This document shows positions 1 to 6,890 of a stretch of DNA of 10,937 nt, one piece after another. The notes under the pieces were generated by a model that saw only the letters and a list, made by a program, of their open reading frames with translations, made no database searches and had not been told where the DNA came from. Numbering within the stretch: the stretch's first letter is position 1; each line of letters opens with the position of its first letter. The position numbers and the translations under genes were made by a program. The stretch comes from Candidatus Bathyarchaeota archaeon (lineage in GTDB: Archaea > Thermoproteota > Bathyarchaeia > Bathyarchaeales > DTEX01): positions 1 through 10,937 of the forward strand of contig JAGGZB010000031.1 of the NCBI GenBank assembly GCA_021162225.1, given 5' to 3'.

Positions 1-1
1 A

Positions 2-175
2 AAAATGATTGGGCTTTTAGACTCTCTAATAAGGGATCGAAAGGAGAAAGAGAAGAAGCTGCGAGAGGAACTTGAGACCCTCCAAACAAGATATAAGTTA
101 AGCGAACTCTCGATAGAGGAGTATGAGAGAAGAAAACGTGAAATACAGTCTGAAATTGCTAAGATATGGGAGTAG
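2..175 (+). CDS. C-terminal part (or all) of a small coiled-coil protein
   Basis: An open frame runs from the window edge to TAG at 173-175 and gives 57 residues. The first possible start inside the window is ATG at 5-7, which would make a 56-residue protein, but the frame is also open to the left edge, so this may be the tail of a longer protein. The sequence is very rich in Lys, Glu and Arg with regular Leu/Ile spacing, as in an alpha-helical coiled coil. The segment around residues 31-46 (LSELSIEEYERRKREI) resembles the short helical tails that end many SHOCT-like or coiled-coil archaeal proteins. I do not recognise a family and propose no function. It lies on the same strand as the ligase, 79 bases upstream of it, but a TATA-like box between them suggests separate transcription. 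Confidence 0.6.
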   Translation, partial: KMIGLLDSLIRDRKEKEKKLREELETLQTRYKLSELSIEEYERRKREIQSEIAKIWE

Positions 176-221
176 CCTCTACGAGGCGTGAATGTTCTAG
201 CTTCATCAAGTCCCCTAAACA

Positions 222-232
222 TCTTTCTATAA
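222..232 (+). promoter_or_regulatory. TATA-like box before the DNA ligase gene
   Basis: The AT-rich run TCTTTCTATAA is centred about 27 bases before the ATG at 255. This is where an archaeal TATA box would place the transcription start at or next to the start codon. There is no Shine-Dalgarno sequence at the normal distance, so a leaderless mRNA is likely. This is inferred from position and composition only. Confidence 0.45.
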
Positions 233-254
233 CCTAACGGAGAAGAGCAACCTA

Positions 255-1937
255 ATGAGATTCAGGGATTTAGCATATCTCTGCGAGCATCTTGAAGCCA
301 CCACGAAACGTAATCTCATGGTCAGCATGGTTGCTGATTTTCTCAAAAGACTCAATAAAGAAGAGATTGAACCGGCGATTTCGATGATTCTTGGTCGTCC
401 CTTTCCCAAATGGGATCCAAGAAAGCTAGATGTTAGTTGGGCGACGCTTAGCAAGGTGATTCAGCGTTTAACTGGCACAAGCTGGAGGGATCTTTCAGCG
501 GCTTTCAGAAATACTGGAGATTTAGGAGCAGCGGCGAAGATGATATTTGAGAATAGCAGGATGCAGCGGCAGACGACGTTATTTGAGAAACCTCTGTCGA
601 TCCTTGAGGTTAGAAATGTTCTGGAGGCTGTAGCTGAAGCCTCCGGGCCTGGGTCGAGAGAGCGAAAAGAGAGGCTGATCGAGTCTCTTCTGGGAAGAGC
701 TCTCCCCATAGAGGTTAAGTACCTCGTAAAAATAATGGTGGGCGAGATGAGAACAGGGCTACAGGAGGGATTAATGGAGACAGCCGTCTCAAAAGCATTC
801 TCCGTTCCTCTCAAAAAGATTCAAGTGGCTTCCATGCTTACTGGAGACATCGCGGAGACGGCGGCTCTATGTGCGAAGGAGGGATCGGGTGGTCTGCTGA
901 GATTAGAATTCAAAATCTTCAGACCAGTTAAGCCTATGCTTGCTCAAATGGCTGAGGATCCTGAGGCGGCATTAAAGGAACATGGAGGTAAGACGGCGTT
1001 TGAATATAAGCTTGATGGAGCACGGATACAGATCCATAAATCCGGGGGGAAAGTTAGGATCTTTAGTCGGAGACTTACTGACGTCACCAAGAGCCTGCCG
1101 GATATCGTAGAGATCATTAGGCAAAGAGTCAAACCTGACGAAGCCATACTTGAGGGAGAGGTCATAGCCGTTGGGAAGAATGGAAATCCTCTTCCATTTC
1201 AGCATTTGATGCGTCGCTTCCGCAGAGTATACAGTATAGAAAGGATGATTGAGGAGATACCTGTTGAGCTTTATCTATTCGACATAATCTATATGAATGG
1301 AGAAAGCTTGATAAGCCTTCCTTATCTTGAGAGGAGAAGAAAGCTCGAGGAAGCGGTAAGCGATATATCCTTAACGAAGCAGTTGATCACCAGCGACTCG
1401 AAGGAAGCTGAGCATTTTCTTGAAGAGGCGATAAATGAGGGGCATGAGGGATTAATGGCTAAGAGATTGAATAGCCCATACATCCCTGGTATACGTGGAA
1501 AACACTGGCTAAAAGTTAAGAAGACCTTAGAACCCCTCGACTTAGTGATCGTCGCAGCTGAGTATGGAACCGGAAGAAGACATGGATGGCTTTCAGATTA
1601 TTATCTTGCGGCTAGGGATGAAGATACAGGTGAGTTCTTAACGATTGGAAAGACGTTTAAGGGCTTAACCGATCGTGAAATAGAGGAAATGACTAAAAGG
1701 CTCAAGCAGATCGCTGTGGAGGAAAGGGGACACATCGTAATAGTTAAACCGCGAATAGTCGTTGAAGTAGCATATAATGAGATACAGAAGAGTCCCAAAT
1801 ATAAGAGTGGAATGGCTCTTCGTTTCGCTCGTATTACTCGGATCAGGGATGATAAGGATCCTGAAGATGCGGACACTATTCAAAGAGTGAGGCAGATATA
1901 CGAACGGCAATTTCTAAGAAAGTCCAGGCTTTCATAA
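255..1937 (+). CDS. lig: ATP-dependent DNA ligase (archaeal replicative type)
   Basis: This 560-residue protein is a full-length archaeal/eukaryotic-type DNA ligase I homologue. It seals nicks after Okazaki fragment maturation and repair through a lysyl-AMP intermediate. The N-terminal DNA-binding domain (about 1-220) begins MRFRDLAYLCEHLEAT, the usual family start, which supports ATG 255. The nucleotidyltransferase domain carries motif I EYKLDGARI with nucleophile K252. Motif III lies around 269-276 (IFSRRLTD), motif IV is ILEGEVIA (298-305), and motif V spans about 398-423, ending in HWLKVKK. The C-terminal OB-fold holds a motif VI-like stretch near 523-535 (RFARITRIRDDKD). Length and motif order are normal, with no truncation. 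pyrE follows on the same strand after 71 bases with its own TATA-like box. I cannot tell cofactor preference (ATP versus ADP or NAD) from sequence alone. Confidence 0.97.
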   Translation: MRFRDLAYLCEHLEATTKRNLMVSMVADFLKRLNKEEIEPAISMILGRPFPKWDPRKLDVSWATLSKVIQRLTGTSWRDLSAAFRNTGDLGAAAKMIFENSRMQRQTTLFEKPLSILEVRNVLEAVAEASGPGSRERKERLIESLLGRALPIEVKYLVKIMVGEMRTGLQEGLMETAVSKAFSVPLKKIQVASMLTGDIAETAALCAKEGSGGLLRLEFKIFRPVKPMLAQMAEDPEAALKEHGGKTAFEYKLDGARIQIHKSGGKVRIFSRRLTDVTKSLPDIVEIIRQRVKPDEAILEGEVIAVGKNGNPLPFQHLMRRFRRVYSIERMIEEIPVELYLFDIIYMNGESLISLPYLERRRKLEEAVSDISLTKQLITSDSKEAEHFLEEAINEGHEGLMAKRLNSPYIPGIRGKHWLKVKKTLEPLDLVIVAAEYGTGRRHGWLSDYYLAARDEDTGEFLTIGKTFKGLTDREIEEMTKRLKQIAVEERGHIVIVKPRIVVEVAYNEIQKSPKYKSGMALRFARITRIRDDKDPEDADTIQRVRQIYERQFLRKSRLS

Positions 1938-1983
1938 ATCAGTATTCCTGTGCGATGTGAAAAACTCTTTAGGCATCTTAGAA

Positions 1984-1995
1984 GATATTTTTATG
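1984..1995 (+). promoter_or_regulatory. TATA-like box before pyrE
   Basis: The run AGATATTTTTAT lies about 20 bases before the pyrE ATG at 2009, inside the 71-base gap after the ligase. There is no purine-rich ribosome binding site just upstream of the ATG, which fits a leaderless or near-leaderless transcript. Assignment is by position and AT content only. Confidence 0.4.
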
Positions 1996-2008
1996 GTTGT
2001 GAGTTAAC

Positions 2009-2623
2009 ATGCCGGATAAGGCTTCTATAATTGCAGATGCTTTGATTCGTTCTGAAGCTTTGAAATTTGGAAAATTTAAGCTGAAGTCTGGGATTGTAAG
2101 TCCGTACTACATTGACCTTTCATGGCTTCTTTCGTCACCGGAGAGCTTCGCCACCATTGTGAATCTAGTAGCTCAGGAGATCAGAAAGATATCATTGGAA
2201 AGAAAAGTTAACAAGCTAGCTTCAATAGAGCTGAAAGGTGCATTGTTGTTGCCCACAGTTGCACATGTGCTTAGAATGCCATGCATAATAGTGAGGAAAG
2301 AATCAAAATCGTATGGGCTTACCGGAAGAATAGCTGGAGGCATTGTTAAACCTGGAGATCGTTTCATCTTCTTCGATGATGTAATTACGAAGGGAGAGTC
2401 GAAGATCGAAGGAATAAAGCCTATAGAGGAAGCTGGGGGGAAAATCGAAAGTATTTTTGTAGTGATTGATAGAGAGCAAGGAGGAAAAGAGGAGCTTGAA
2501 AGGCGGGGATACAACCTCGTATCTCTGACTACAATCTCTGAAATAATTAGTAGCCTTTTGAAGGCGGGAAAGATTAAATCCAGCAAAGCCAAGGAGATTC
2601 TTGAATATGTAAAGAAGCAGTAA
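2009..2623 (+). CDS. pyrE: Orotate phosphoribosyltransferase
   Basis: This 204-residue type I phosphoribosyltransferase is predicted to convert orotate and PRPP to OMP, the fifth step of de novo UMP synthesis. Seen in the sequence: the N-terminal substrate segment FKLKSGIVSPYYIDL (23-37), the catalytic-loop region IIVRKESKSYG (93-103), and the PRPP-binding loop FFDDVITKGESKIEG (121-135). The PRPP loop is atypical: the common OPRT form is close to DDVxTTGGS, while here Thr is replaced by Lys and the first Gly of the GG pair by Glu (TKGES). The fold and the paired acidic residues D123/D124 are kept. Length is normal for the family. Other pyrimidine genes (pyrB, pyrI) lie 2-4 kb downstream but are not in the same operon. 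ATG 2009 is chosen because it is a normal family N-terminus following a TATA-like box. A different phosphoribosyltransferase specificity is possible but less likely. Confidence 0.88.
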   Translation: MPDKASIIADALIRSEALKFGKFKLKSGIVSPYYIDLSWLLSSPESFATIVNLVAQEIRKISLERKVNKLASIELKGALLLPTVAHVLRMPCIIVRKESKSYGLTGRIAGGIVKPGDRFIFFDDVITKGESKIEGIKPIEEAGGKIESIFVVIDREQGGKEELERRGYNLVSLTTISEIISSLLKAGKIKSSKAKEILEYVKKQ

Positions 2624-2639
2624 TGACATTTAGTGTCAT
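2623..2639 (+). terminator. Small perfect hairpin overlapping the pyrE stop codon
   Basis: ATGACA (2623-2628), a five-base loop TTTAG and TGTCAT (2634-2639) form a perfect 6-bp inverted repeat that starts on the last base of the pyrE stop codon. No strong T-run follows directly, so it is a weak candidate for a terminator or mRNA 3'-end structure. The rest of the gap to 2787 shows no gene, only mixed AT-rich sequence. Confidence 0.25.
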
Positions 2640-2787
2640 CTTTAGATAGCTCCTTCCACGCTTAATCTTCTACTATTGCGAGAGATTCTTTTTCTACAAG
2701 GTCATGGCAAAGTAAATCCTAAATAGGTGGTTCACGAATAGGTTGCCAACAAAGATTCTCGAATGAGGAGGGTGTAGATGAAAGGAA

Positions 2788-4056
2788 GTGACGATGATGA
2801 CCAACGGCTTCAACGAAGCGTACTCGCAAACTTTCAAGCGCGAACTTTCGATTCCGATCAATACAATGAACCGATTTATTGAGACTCTTAAACAATCCTT
2901 TCTTGCTTTCTCCTTTGATCTGGGTGGGCTTTTAGCTGGTTCGATTCTGTTTTTCTTCATAAATGTTTTCTCCTTCGCTCCTTGGGTTATCATAATTTAT
3001 CCTAGCATCATCAGCATGCGTGGTGTAATAGGTGGATTCTTTAGCGGTAGGCTGTCGACTTCTCTTCATTTAGGAACAGTCAAGCCGTCGTTTCTGAACA
3101 ACACGAGGACGTTCCTACTTCTAGTATGCTCAACGGTTATACTGACTATTGAGAGTAGCTTGATGATGGGAGCTCTAGCCTGCTTCGTGAATATCTCTTT
3201 ATGGGGGACGCATCTGGCAGAGTCCTTAAACATCTTCTCGGCAATATTGACTACTATGGGTCTTTCCCTACTTTTCGTCTCGCCCGTAACTGTCGGAATC
3301 TCAATCTTATCATTCAAGCGTGGATTGGATCCAGATATAATCGTTTATCCGGTCATGTCCACTCTTGGAGATATCCTCGTCACCTTATGTTTTGTTCTCT
3401 CCCTTAGGCTTCTATTTTCAGGCTTTTTAGGTTCATTGTTAGCATGGCTTTTCGATCTTGCTTTCTTATTCATCACCATTCTTCTCCTAGTAAAGTATGG
3501 AAGGACTGAGCATCTCTCTCGAACACTGAGGGAGTTTTCATTAACATTATTGATCGTAACATTAATCGTGAATCTAACAGGAAATCTTCTTGGAAAGATT
3601 AGTCAAGTAATAGGGAGGAAGCCTGAAATCTACATACTTTATCCCGCATTGATAGATACCATAGGAGATGTAGGCTCGGTGGTTGGATCGACAACGACGA
3701 CCAAGCTCGCTTTGGGCACGGTAGGCTCATCCTTTAAGGATATTAGAAAAAGCCTTCCTGAGATAGGTGGGGCTTGCCTATCCTCTGCGGCTTGGTTCCT
3801 ATTGTTCTCTATAATCTCGCTTTACTTGACACATAAACCAGTTGCGTTAGACAATTTTATCACGTTATCTCTTCTCCTTCTTACTCTAAGCGTTTTAGCG
3901 GCTCCCGTGATTTCGGTGATTTCGTATATCTTAGCCATCATCACGTTCAAGAATGGGCTTGACCCGGATAACTTTGTGATTCCATGCGAAAGCTCACTTT
4001 CAGACAGCATAACAACCGCATTTCTACTGCTGATTATCTGTCTATTCAGATATTGA
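2788..4056 (+). CDS. SLC41/MgtE-type divalent cation transporter, tandem-repeat membrane protein
   Basis: This 422-residue, very hydrophobic protein has about ten membrane segments arranged as two related halves, typical of the archaeal MgtE/SLC41 integral membrane family (Mg2+ or other divalent cation transport). The family's paired signatures are visible: YPSIISMRGVIGG (71-83) and LDPDIIVYPVMSTLGD (180-195) in half one, then YPALIDTIGDVGS (285-297) and LDPDNFVIPCESSLSD (391-406) in half two. There are no N-terminal MgtE or CBS regulatory domains, so it resembles the eukaryotic SLC41-like form without a cytosolic sensor. GTG 2788 opens the frame. In-frame ATG codons at 2794 and 2797 sit just downstream of a purine-rich AAAGGAAG and are equally good starts. 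A GGAGG-containing run near 2766-2772 lies further upstream. The ion specificity is inferred from family only. It appears to be transcribed alone. Confidence 0.85.
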   Translation: MTMMTNGFNEAYSQTFKRELSIPINTMNRFIETLKQSFLAFSFDLGGLLAGSILFFFINVFSFAPWVIIIYPSIISMRGVIGGFFSGRLSTSLHLGTVKPSFLNNTRTFLLLVCSTVILTIESSLMMGALACFVNISLWGTHLAESLNIFSAILTTMGLSLLFVSPVTVGISILSFKRGLDPDIIVYPVMSTLGDILVTLCFVLSLRLLFSGFLGSLLAWLFDLAFLFITILLLVKYGRTEHLSRTLREFSLTLLIVTLIVNLTGNLLGKISQVIGRKPEIYILYPALIDTIGDVGSVVGSTTTTKLALGTVGSSFKDIRKSLPEIGGACLSSAAWFLLFSIISLYLTHKPVALDNFITLSLLLLTLSVLAAPVISVISYILAIITFKNGLDPDNFVIPCESSLSDSITTAFLLLIICLFRY

Positions 4057-4075
4057 TCTCTCCGCGGATGCAAAG

Positions 4076-4085
4076 ATATTTTAAA
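4076..4085 (+). promoter_or_regulatory. TATA-like box before the Nudix gene
   Basis: ATATTTTAAA is centred about 33 bases before ATG 4114. An archaeal promoter here would start transcription near 4106. This favours ATG 4114 over the GTG at 4090, which would lie upstream of the predicted transcription start. Confidence 0.45.
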
Positions 4086-4113
4086 GGGCGTGGCGAAATC
4101 TCTAGAAGGTTCA

Positions 4114-4653
4114 ATGCTTAGGAGAGATCTCAAAGTGACTGAATATCTCTATGTTGTCGATGAAGATGATAACGTGATTGGAAAGGCTACTAGGGAGGAA
4201 TGTCACTTTGAATCTAAACCGATACACCGTTCGGTCTACATATTTCTAGTAAATAGTAAGGGCGAGATATTCATTCAGAAACGTTCTTTAAAAAAGGATC
4301 TCTATCCGGGTTTTTATACAGCCTCAGCAACTGGTCATGTCGACTACGGAGAAGAATATGATGAAGCTGCCCGCAGAGAAATGAAGGAGGAGCTAGGCGT
4401 CACCGCACCATTGCACAGACTAGGGAAAGTTAAAAGCTTCTCGAGGGAGGAACGTGAAATCTCGATGATTTACTACTGTAGATATGATGGTAAGATGAAT
4501 CTTAACAGGGAAGAGGTGTCTGATGGATTATTCATGACTTTAAATGATATTAGGAAGAGTCTTAAGACAGGAGACAAAAAGTTCTCGCATGGTTTCAAGG
4601 TCGCTTTTGAAGAATTTTCAAAACACTTTGAAGAGATTCTCAAAGGGAAATAA
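4114..4653 (+). CDS. Nudix hydrolase, YfcD / IPP-isomerase-like subfamily
   Basis: This protein is 179 residues long from ATG 4114; a GTG at 4090 would add eight residues. It carries a complete Nudix box matching GX5EX7REUXEEXGU at residues 74-96, including the REMKEELGV helix with the metal-binding glutamates. The N-terminal YLYVVDEDDNVIG and the HRSVYIFLVNSKGEIFIQKRS stretch are typical of the YfcD / isopentenyl-diphosphate isomerase-like branch. However, at the place where type I IPP isomerase has its catalytic Cys (TNTCCSHP), this protein reads TASATGH. A hydrolase acting on a nucleoside diphosphate-X compound is therefore more likely than an isomerase. The substrate cannot be named. The start is chosen from the upstream TATA-like box. 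The gene converges with pyrB, with 34 bases between them. Confidence 0.88.
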   Translation: MLRRDLKVTEYLYVVDEDDNVIGKATREECHFESKPIHRSVYIFLVNSKGEIFIQKRSLKKDLYPGFYTASATGHVDYGEEYDEAARREMKEELGVTAPLHRLGKVKSFSREEREISMIYYCRYDGKMNLNREEVSDGLFMTLNDIRKSLKTGDKKFSHGFKVAFEEFSKHFEEILKGK

Positions 4654-4664
4654 TATAGATTCAG

Positions 4665-4679
4665 TTTTATTCGATTTTT
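4665..4679 (+). terminator. T-rich stretch after the Nudix gene
   Basis: TTTTATTCGATTTTT lies 11 bases after the Nudix stop codon, in the short gap before the convergent pyrB. Archaeal transcription commonly stops at such oligo-T stretches on the coding strand. There is no strong hairpin. This is an inference from composition. Confidence 0.4.
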
Positions 4680-4687
4680 CACCGAAG

Positions 4688-5620
4688 CTACTTAATAGCG
4701 CCTAGAACCAAGGCTAATAGAGCCATTCGAACAACAACTCCATTTTTGGTTTGTTCGAAGTACTTTGCAAACGAAGTTGAATCCACTTCCACTGCTATCT
4801 CATCAACCCTCGGAAGCGGATGTAAAACTATGAGGTCATCCTTTGCCTTTTTCAGCACGTTCAAGTCGATTACGTAGCTTCCTTTCACTTTCTCGTATTC
4901 TCCGAGATCAGGAAATCTCTCCTTCTGTATGCGGGTTACATAAAGCACGTCCGCGTCTGGAAGAATCTCCATTAAGTCTGTATGCTCAGTAACCTTAATG
5001 CGGTCCCTAATATCCTCTATCACTTCTCTTCTCATCTTTAGTAGATCTGGCGAGACTAGGTGGAGATCTACATCGTAAAGCGAGAGAGCGTACGCGAGAG
5101 AGTGAACCGTTCTCCCATATCTAAGGTCGCCCATCAAAATTATGCTTAAACCATCTATCCTGCCTTTATACTTGAGAATGGTATAAAGATCTAGAAGAGC
5201 CTGCGTAGGATGCTCCTCAGCTCCCGAACCCGCATTTATAACTGGAACCTTGGCGTATTCAGCTGCAAGTCTAGCCGCTCCTTCAAGTGGATGTCTCAGA
5301 ACTATCACATCAGAGTAATTCTCAACAACTCTGACGGTGTCGGCTAGAGATTCTCCTTTCCAGACTGATGAGACTCCAGGCTCAGCGAATCCTATTACAT
5401 TACCACCAAGCTTGTACATGGCGGTTTGGAAACTAAGCATGGTCCTCGTGCTTGGTTCAAAGAAGAGTTCTGCTAGAACTTTACCGCGGAGCATATCTGA
5501 GCCTTTCTCAGCGAGGGGCTCCATCGAACGGGAGACTTCAAGTATATAATCAATTTCCTCGCGGATGAATCCCCTTATTGAGACTATATCTCTATTAGTG
5601 AAATCGTACCTTTTCTTCAT
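4688..5620 (-). CDS. pyrB: Aspartate carbamoyltransferase, catalytic chain
   Basis: This 310-residue protein catalyses the condensation of carbamoyl phosphate with aspartate, the first committed step of pyrimidine synthesis. The diagnostic motifs are all present: the carbamoyl-phosphate loop FFEPSTRT (53-60), the mobile loop SSVWKGES (84-91) with its Lys, LRHPLEG (108-114), EEHPTQALLDLYT (135-147), GDLRYGRT (164-171) and the aspartate-site loop HPLPRVDEI (267-275). Length is normal. The start ATG (complement of 5618-5620) is preceded by GGGTGA (complement of 5630-5635), a fair Shine-Dalgarno at nine bases. The partner pyrI is transcribed divergently from 5746, so holoenzyme subunits are not made from one bicistronic mRNA here. 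Confidence 0.97.
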   Translation of the reverse strand: MKKRYDFTNRDIVSIRGFIREEIDYILEVSRSMEPLAEKGSDMLRGKVLAELFFEPSTRTMLSFQTAMYKLGGNVIGFAEPGVSSVWKGESLADTVRVVENYSDVIVLRHPLEGAARLAAEYAKVPVINAGSGAEEHPTQALLDLYTILKYKGRIDGLSIILMGDLRYGRTVHSLAYALSLYDVDLHLVSPDLLKMRREVIEDIRDRIKVTEHTDLMEILPDADVLYVTRIQKERFPDLGEYEKVKGSYVIDLNVLKKAKDDLIVLHPLPRVDEIAVEVDSTSFAKYFEQTKNGVVVRMALLALVLGAIK

Positions 5621-5745
5621 TGAGACGCTTCACCCTTGAAGCAATACGTGAAATAGGATTTAAGCCTTAACTTCTCTTCTTAGAAATAAGGTTTTGAAGA
5701 GAATAATCTTTTATTTATTCCTTATGGATACGTATAGAATGGTCG
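5621..5745. promoter_or_regulatory. Divergent pyrB / pyrI promoter region
   Basis: This 125-base gap separates the two divergent chains of one enzyme. Towards pyrI, the run TTTTATTTA at 5709-5717 is a TATA candidate about 30 bases before the start. Towards pyrB, AT-rich candidates are at 5656-5664 and 5679-5691, plus a GGGTGA ribosome binding site (complement of 5630-5635). The shared region is the obvious place for joint control of both subunits, but I see no clear operator palindrome. Confidence 0.45.
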
Positions 5746-6219
5746 ATGTGTATGTCTAAGAAGACGCTTAGAGTTTCTAAGATCAAAGATGGAACGGTCA
5801 TAGATCATATCACTAGAGGACGTGCATTGGATGTGATCAAAATTCTCGGAATAGACGGTCGCTCTGGAGGAGTTGTAACCATAGCCATGAACGTGCCGAG
5901 CAAGAAGCTCGGAGTCAAAGATATGGTGAAGATTGAAGGGCGTGAATTGAATCCTGAAGAAGTCGATAAGATAGCTCTGATATCTCCTAGGGCTACGATA
6001 AACATAATCAGAAATTATAGAGTCGTAGAGAAACAGAAAGTTAAGCTTCCGTCAATAGTTCAGGGAATCATTAAATGTATAAAGCCTACATGCATCTCAA
6101 ATAGTAAAAAAGAGCCTGTTAAACCGAAATTCTACGTTGTGAGTGAAAATCCATTGAGACTTAGATGTCACTACTGCAACAGCATACTTGAGGAAGAAGA
6201 TATACTGAAACAGTTTTAG
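5746..6219 (+). CDS. pyrI: Aspartate carbamoyltransferase, regulatory chain
   Basis: This 157-residue PyrI homologue binds nucleotide effectors and holds the catalytic trimers together through a zinc domain. The N-terminal allosteric domain shows LRVSKIKDGTVIDHI followed by RALDVIKILGI, then the VTIAMNVPSKKLG segment and the characteristic DMVKIEGREL stretch. The C-terminal zinc domain has C111 and C116 (CX4C) and C141 and C144 (CX2C), the complete four-Cys set. ATG 5746 (MCMSKK) is used; ATG 5752 (MSKKTLRV) is an equally good start and may be better, as CX-Met at the N-terminus is not conserved to my knowledge. The THEP1 gene follows after 30 bases on the same strand and is probably co-transcribed. 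Effector preference (CTP, ATP or other) cannot be read directly. Confidence 0.96.
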   Translation: MCMSKKTLRVSKIKDGTVIDHITRGRALDVIKILGIDGRSGGVVTIAMNVPSKKLGVKDMVKIEGRELNPEEVDKIALISPRATINIIRNYRVVEKQKVKLPSIVQGIIKCIKPTCISNSKKEPVKPKFYVVSENPLRLRCHYCNSILEEEDILKQF

Positions 6220-6249
6220 TAGTGTTTGTCCAATCGATAGTGATTAGAT

Positions 6250-6828
6250 TTGGGAAGAGCTTTCTTCTTAACTGGGAGGCCGGGAATCGGTAAGACGACC
6301 GTTCTACTAAGAATCGTTAAGATCCTAAAGGAAAAAGGGCTTAAGGTTGGAGGATTAATTAGTCGAGAAATCAGAAGAGGTAATTCGCGTATAGGCTTCA
6401 AGCTAATAGACCTAGAGAGTGGAAGAGAAGGATGGCTTGCTCATGTGAAGCAACCGAATGGCCCACGAGTGGGCAAGTATAGAATATGTATGAAAGATCT
6501 AGAATCGATAGGTGTCAAGGCCATTCTTAAGGCGGTTAAGGAAGCAGACATCGTTGTGATAGATGAGGTAGGCCCCATGGAGATGTTCTCAGAATGCTTC
6601 AAAAAAGCGGTTGCTGAAGCATTAAATAGTGAAAAAATCGTTCTTGGAACGGTGCATTACAGAATTAAAGACTCGTTCACCGAAATAATCAAAGCTAAAG
6701 GAGACATCGAAGTAGTTGAGGTAACAATCAAGAACAGAGAGATTCTCCCAGAGAATATAGCGCGTAAAGTCTCAGAGGATTTACGTGAACATGCCAGAGC
6801 CGCGCGAAAAGACATAAGTGGCCTTTAA
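6250..6828 (+). CDS. THEP1-type nucleoside-triphosphatase
   Basis: This 192-residue P-loop NTPase of the THEP1 family (archaeal NTPases; the human homologue is NTPCR) has Walker A GRPGIGKTT at residues 9-17. Walker B is IVVIDEVGPME at 101-111, with the DEVG signature of the family. The conserved GGLISREIRRGNSRIGF segment (34-50) and VGKYRI (74-79) are also present. It should hydrolyse several NTPs; the biological role of the family is not settled. The start is unusual but nearly forced. An in-frame TGA at 6241-6243 is followed by TTA, GAT and then TTG at 6250, and the P-loop begins only eight residues later, so TTG 6250 is the only sensible start. It lies 30 bases after pyrI. Length is normal. 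Confidence 0.92.
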   Translation: MGRAFFLTGRPGIGKTTVLLRIVKILKEKGLKVGGLISREIRRGNSRIGFKLIDLESGREGWLAHVKQPNGPRVGKYRICMKDLESIGVKAILKAVKEADIVVIDEVGPMEMFSECFKKAVAEALNSEKIVLGTVHYRIKDSFTEIIKAKGDIEVVEVTIKNREILPENIARKVSEDLREHARAARKDISGL

Positions 6829-6890
6829 ACCTTGGTCTTCCCGCATTAACGTAAAAAGGTTTTTCGTCCTAAGGTTGGAGAGTTCGTATT

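Noticed and set aside
461..2629. Minus-strand frames opposite the ligase and pyrE genes
   Set aside because: They have no recognisable motifs, lie wholly within strongly supported genes and have the composition of antisense shadows.
2794..2800. C-box-like ATGATGA that could mark a C/D guide RNA
   Set aside because: No matching CTGA D box with a flanking terminal stem was seen at a suitable distance, and the site is the start of the transporter coding region.
4090..4113. GTG 4090 as the Nudix start
   Set aside because: A TATA-like box at 4076-4085 would place the transcription start downstream of this codon; ATG 4114 is a better fit.
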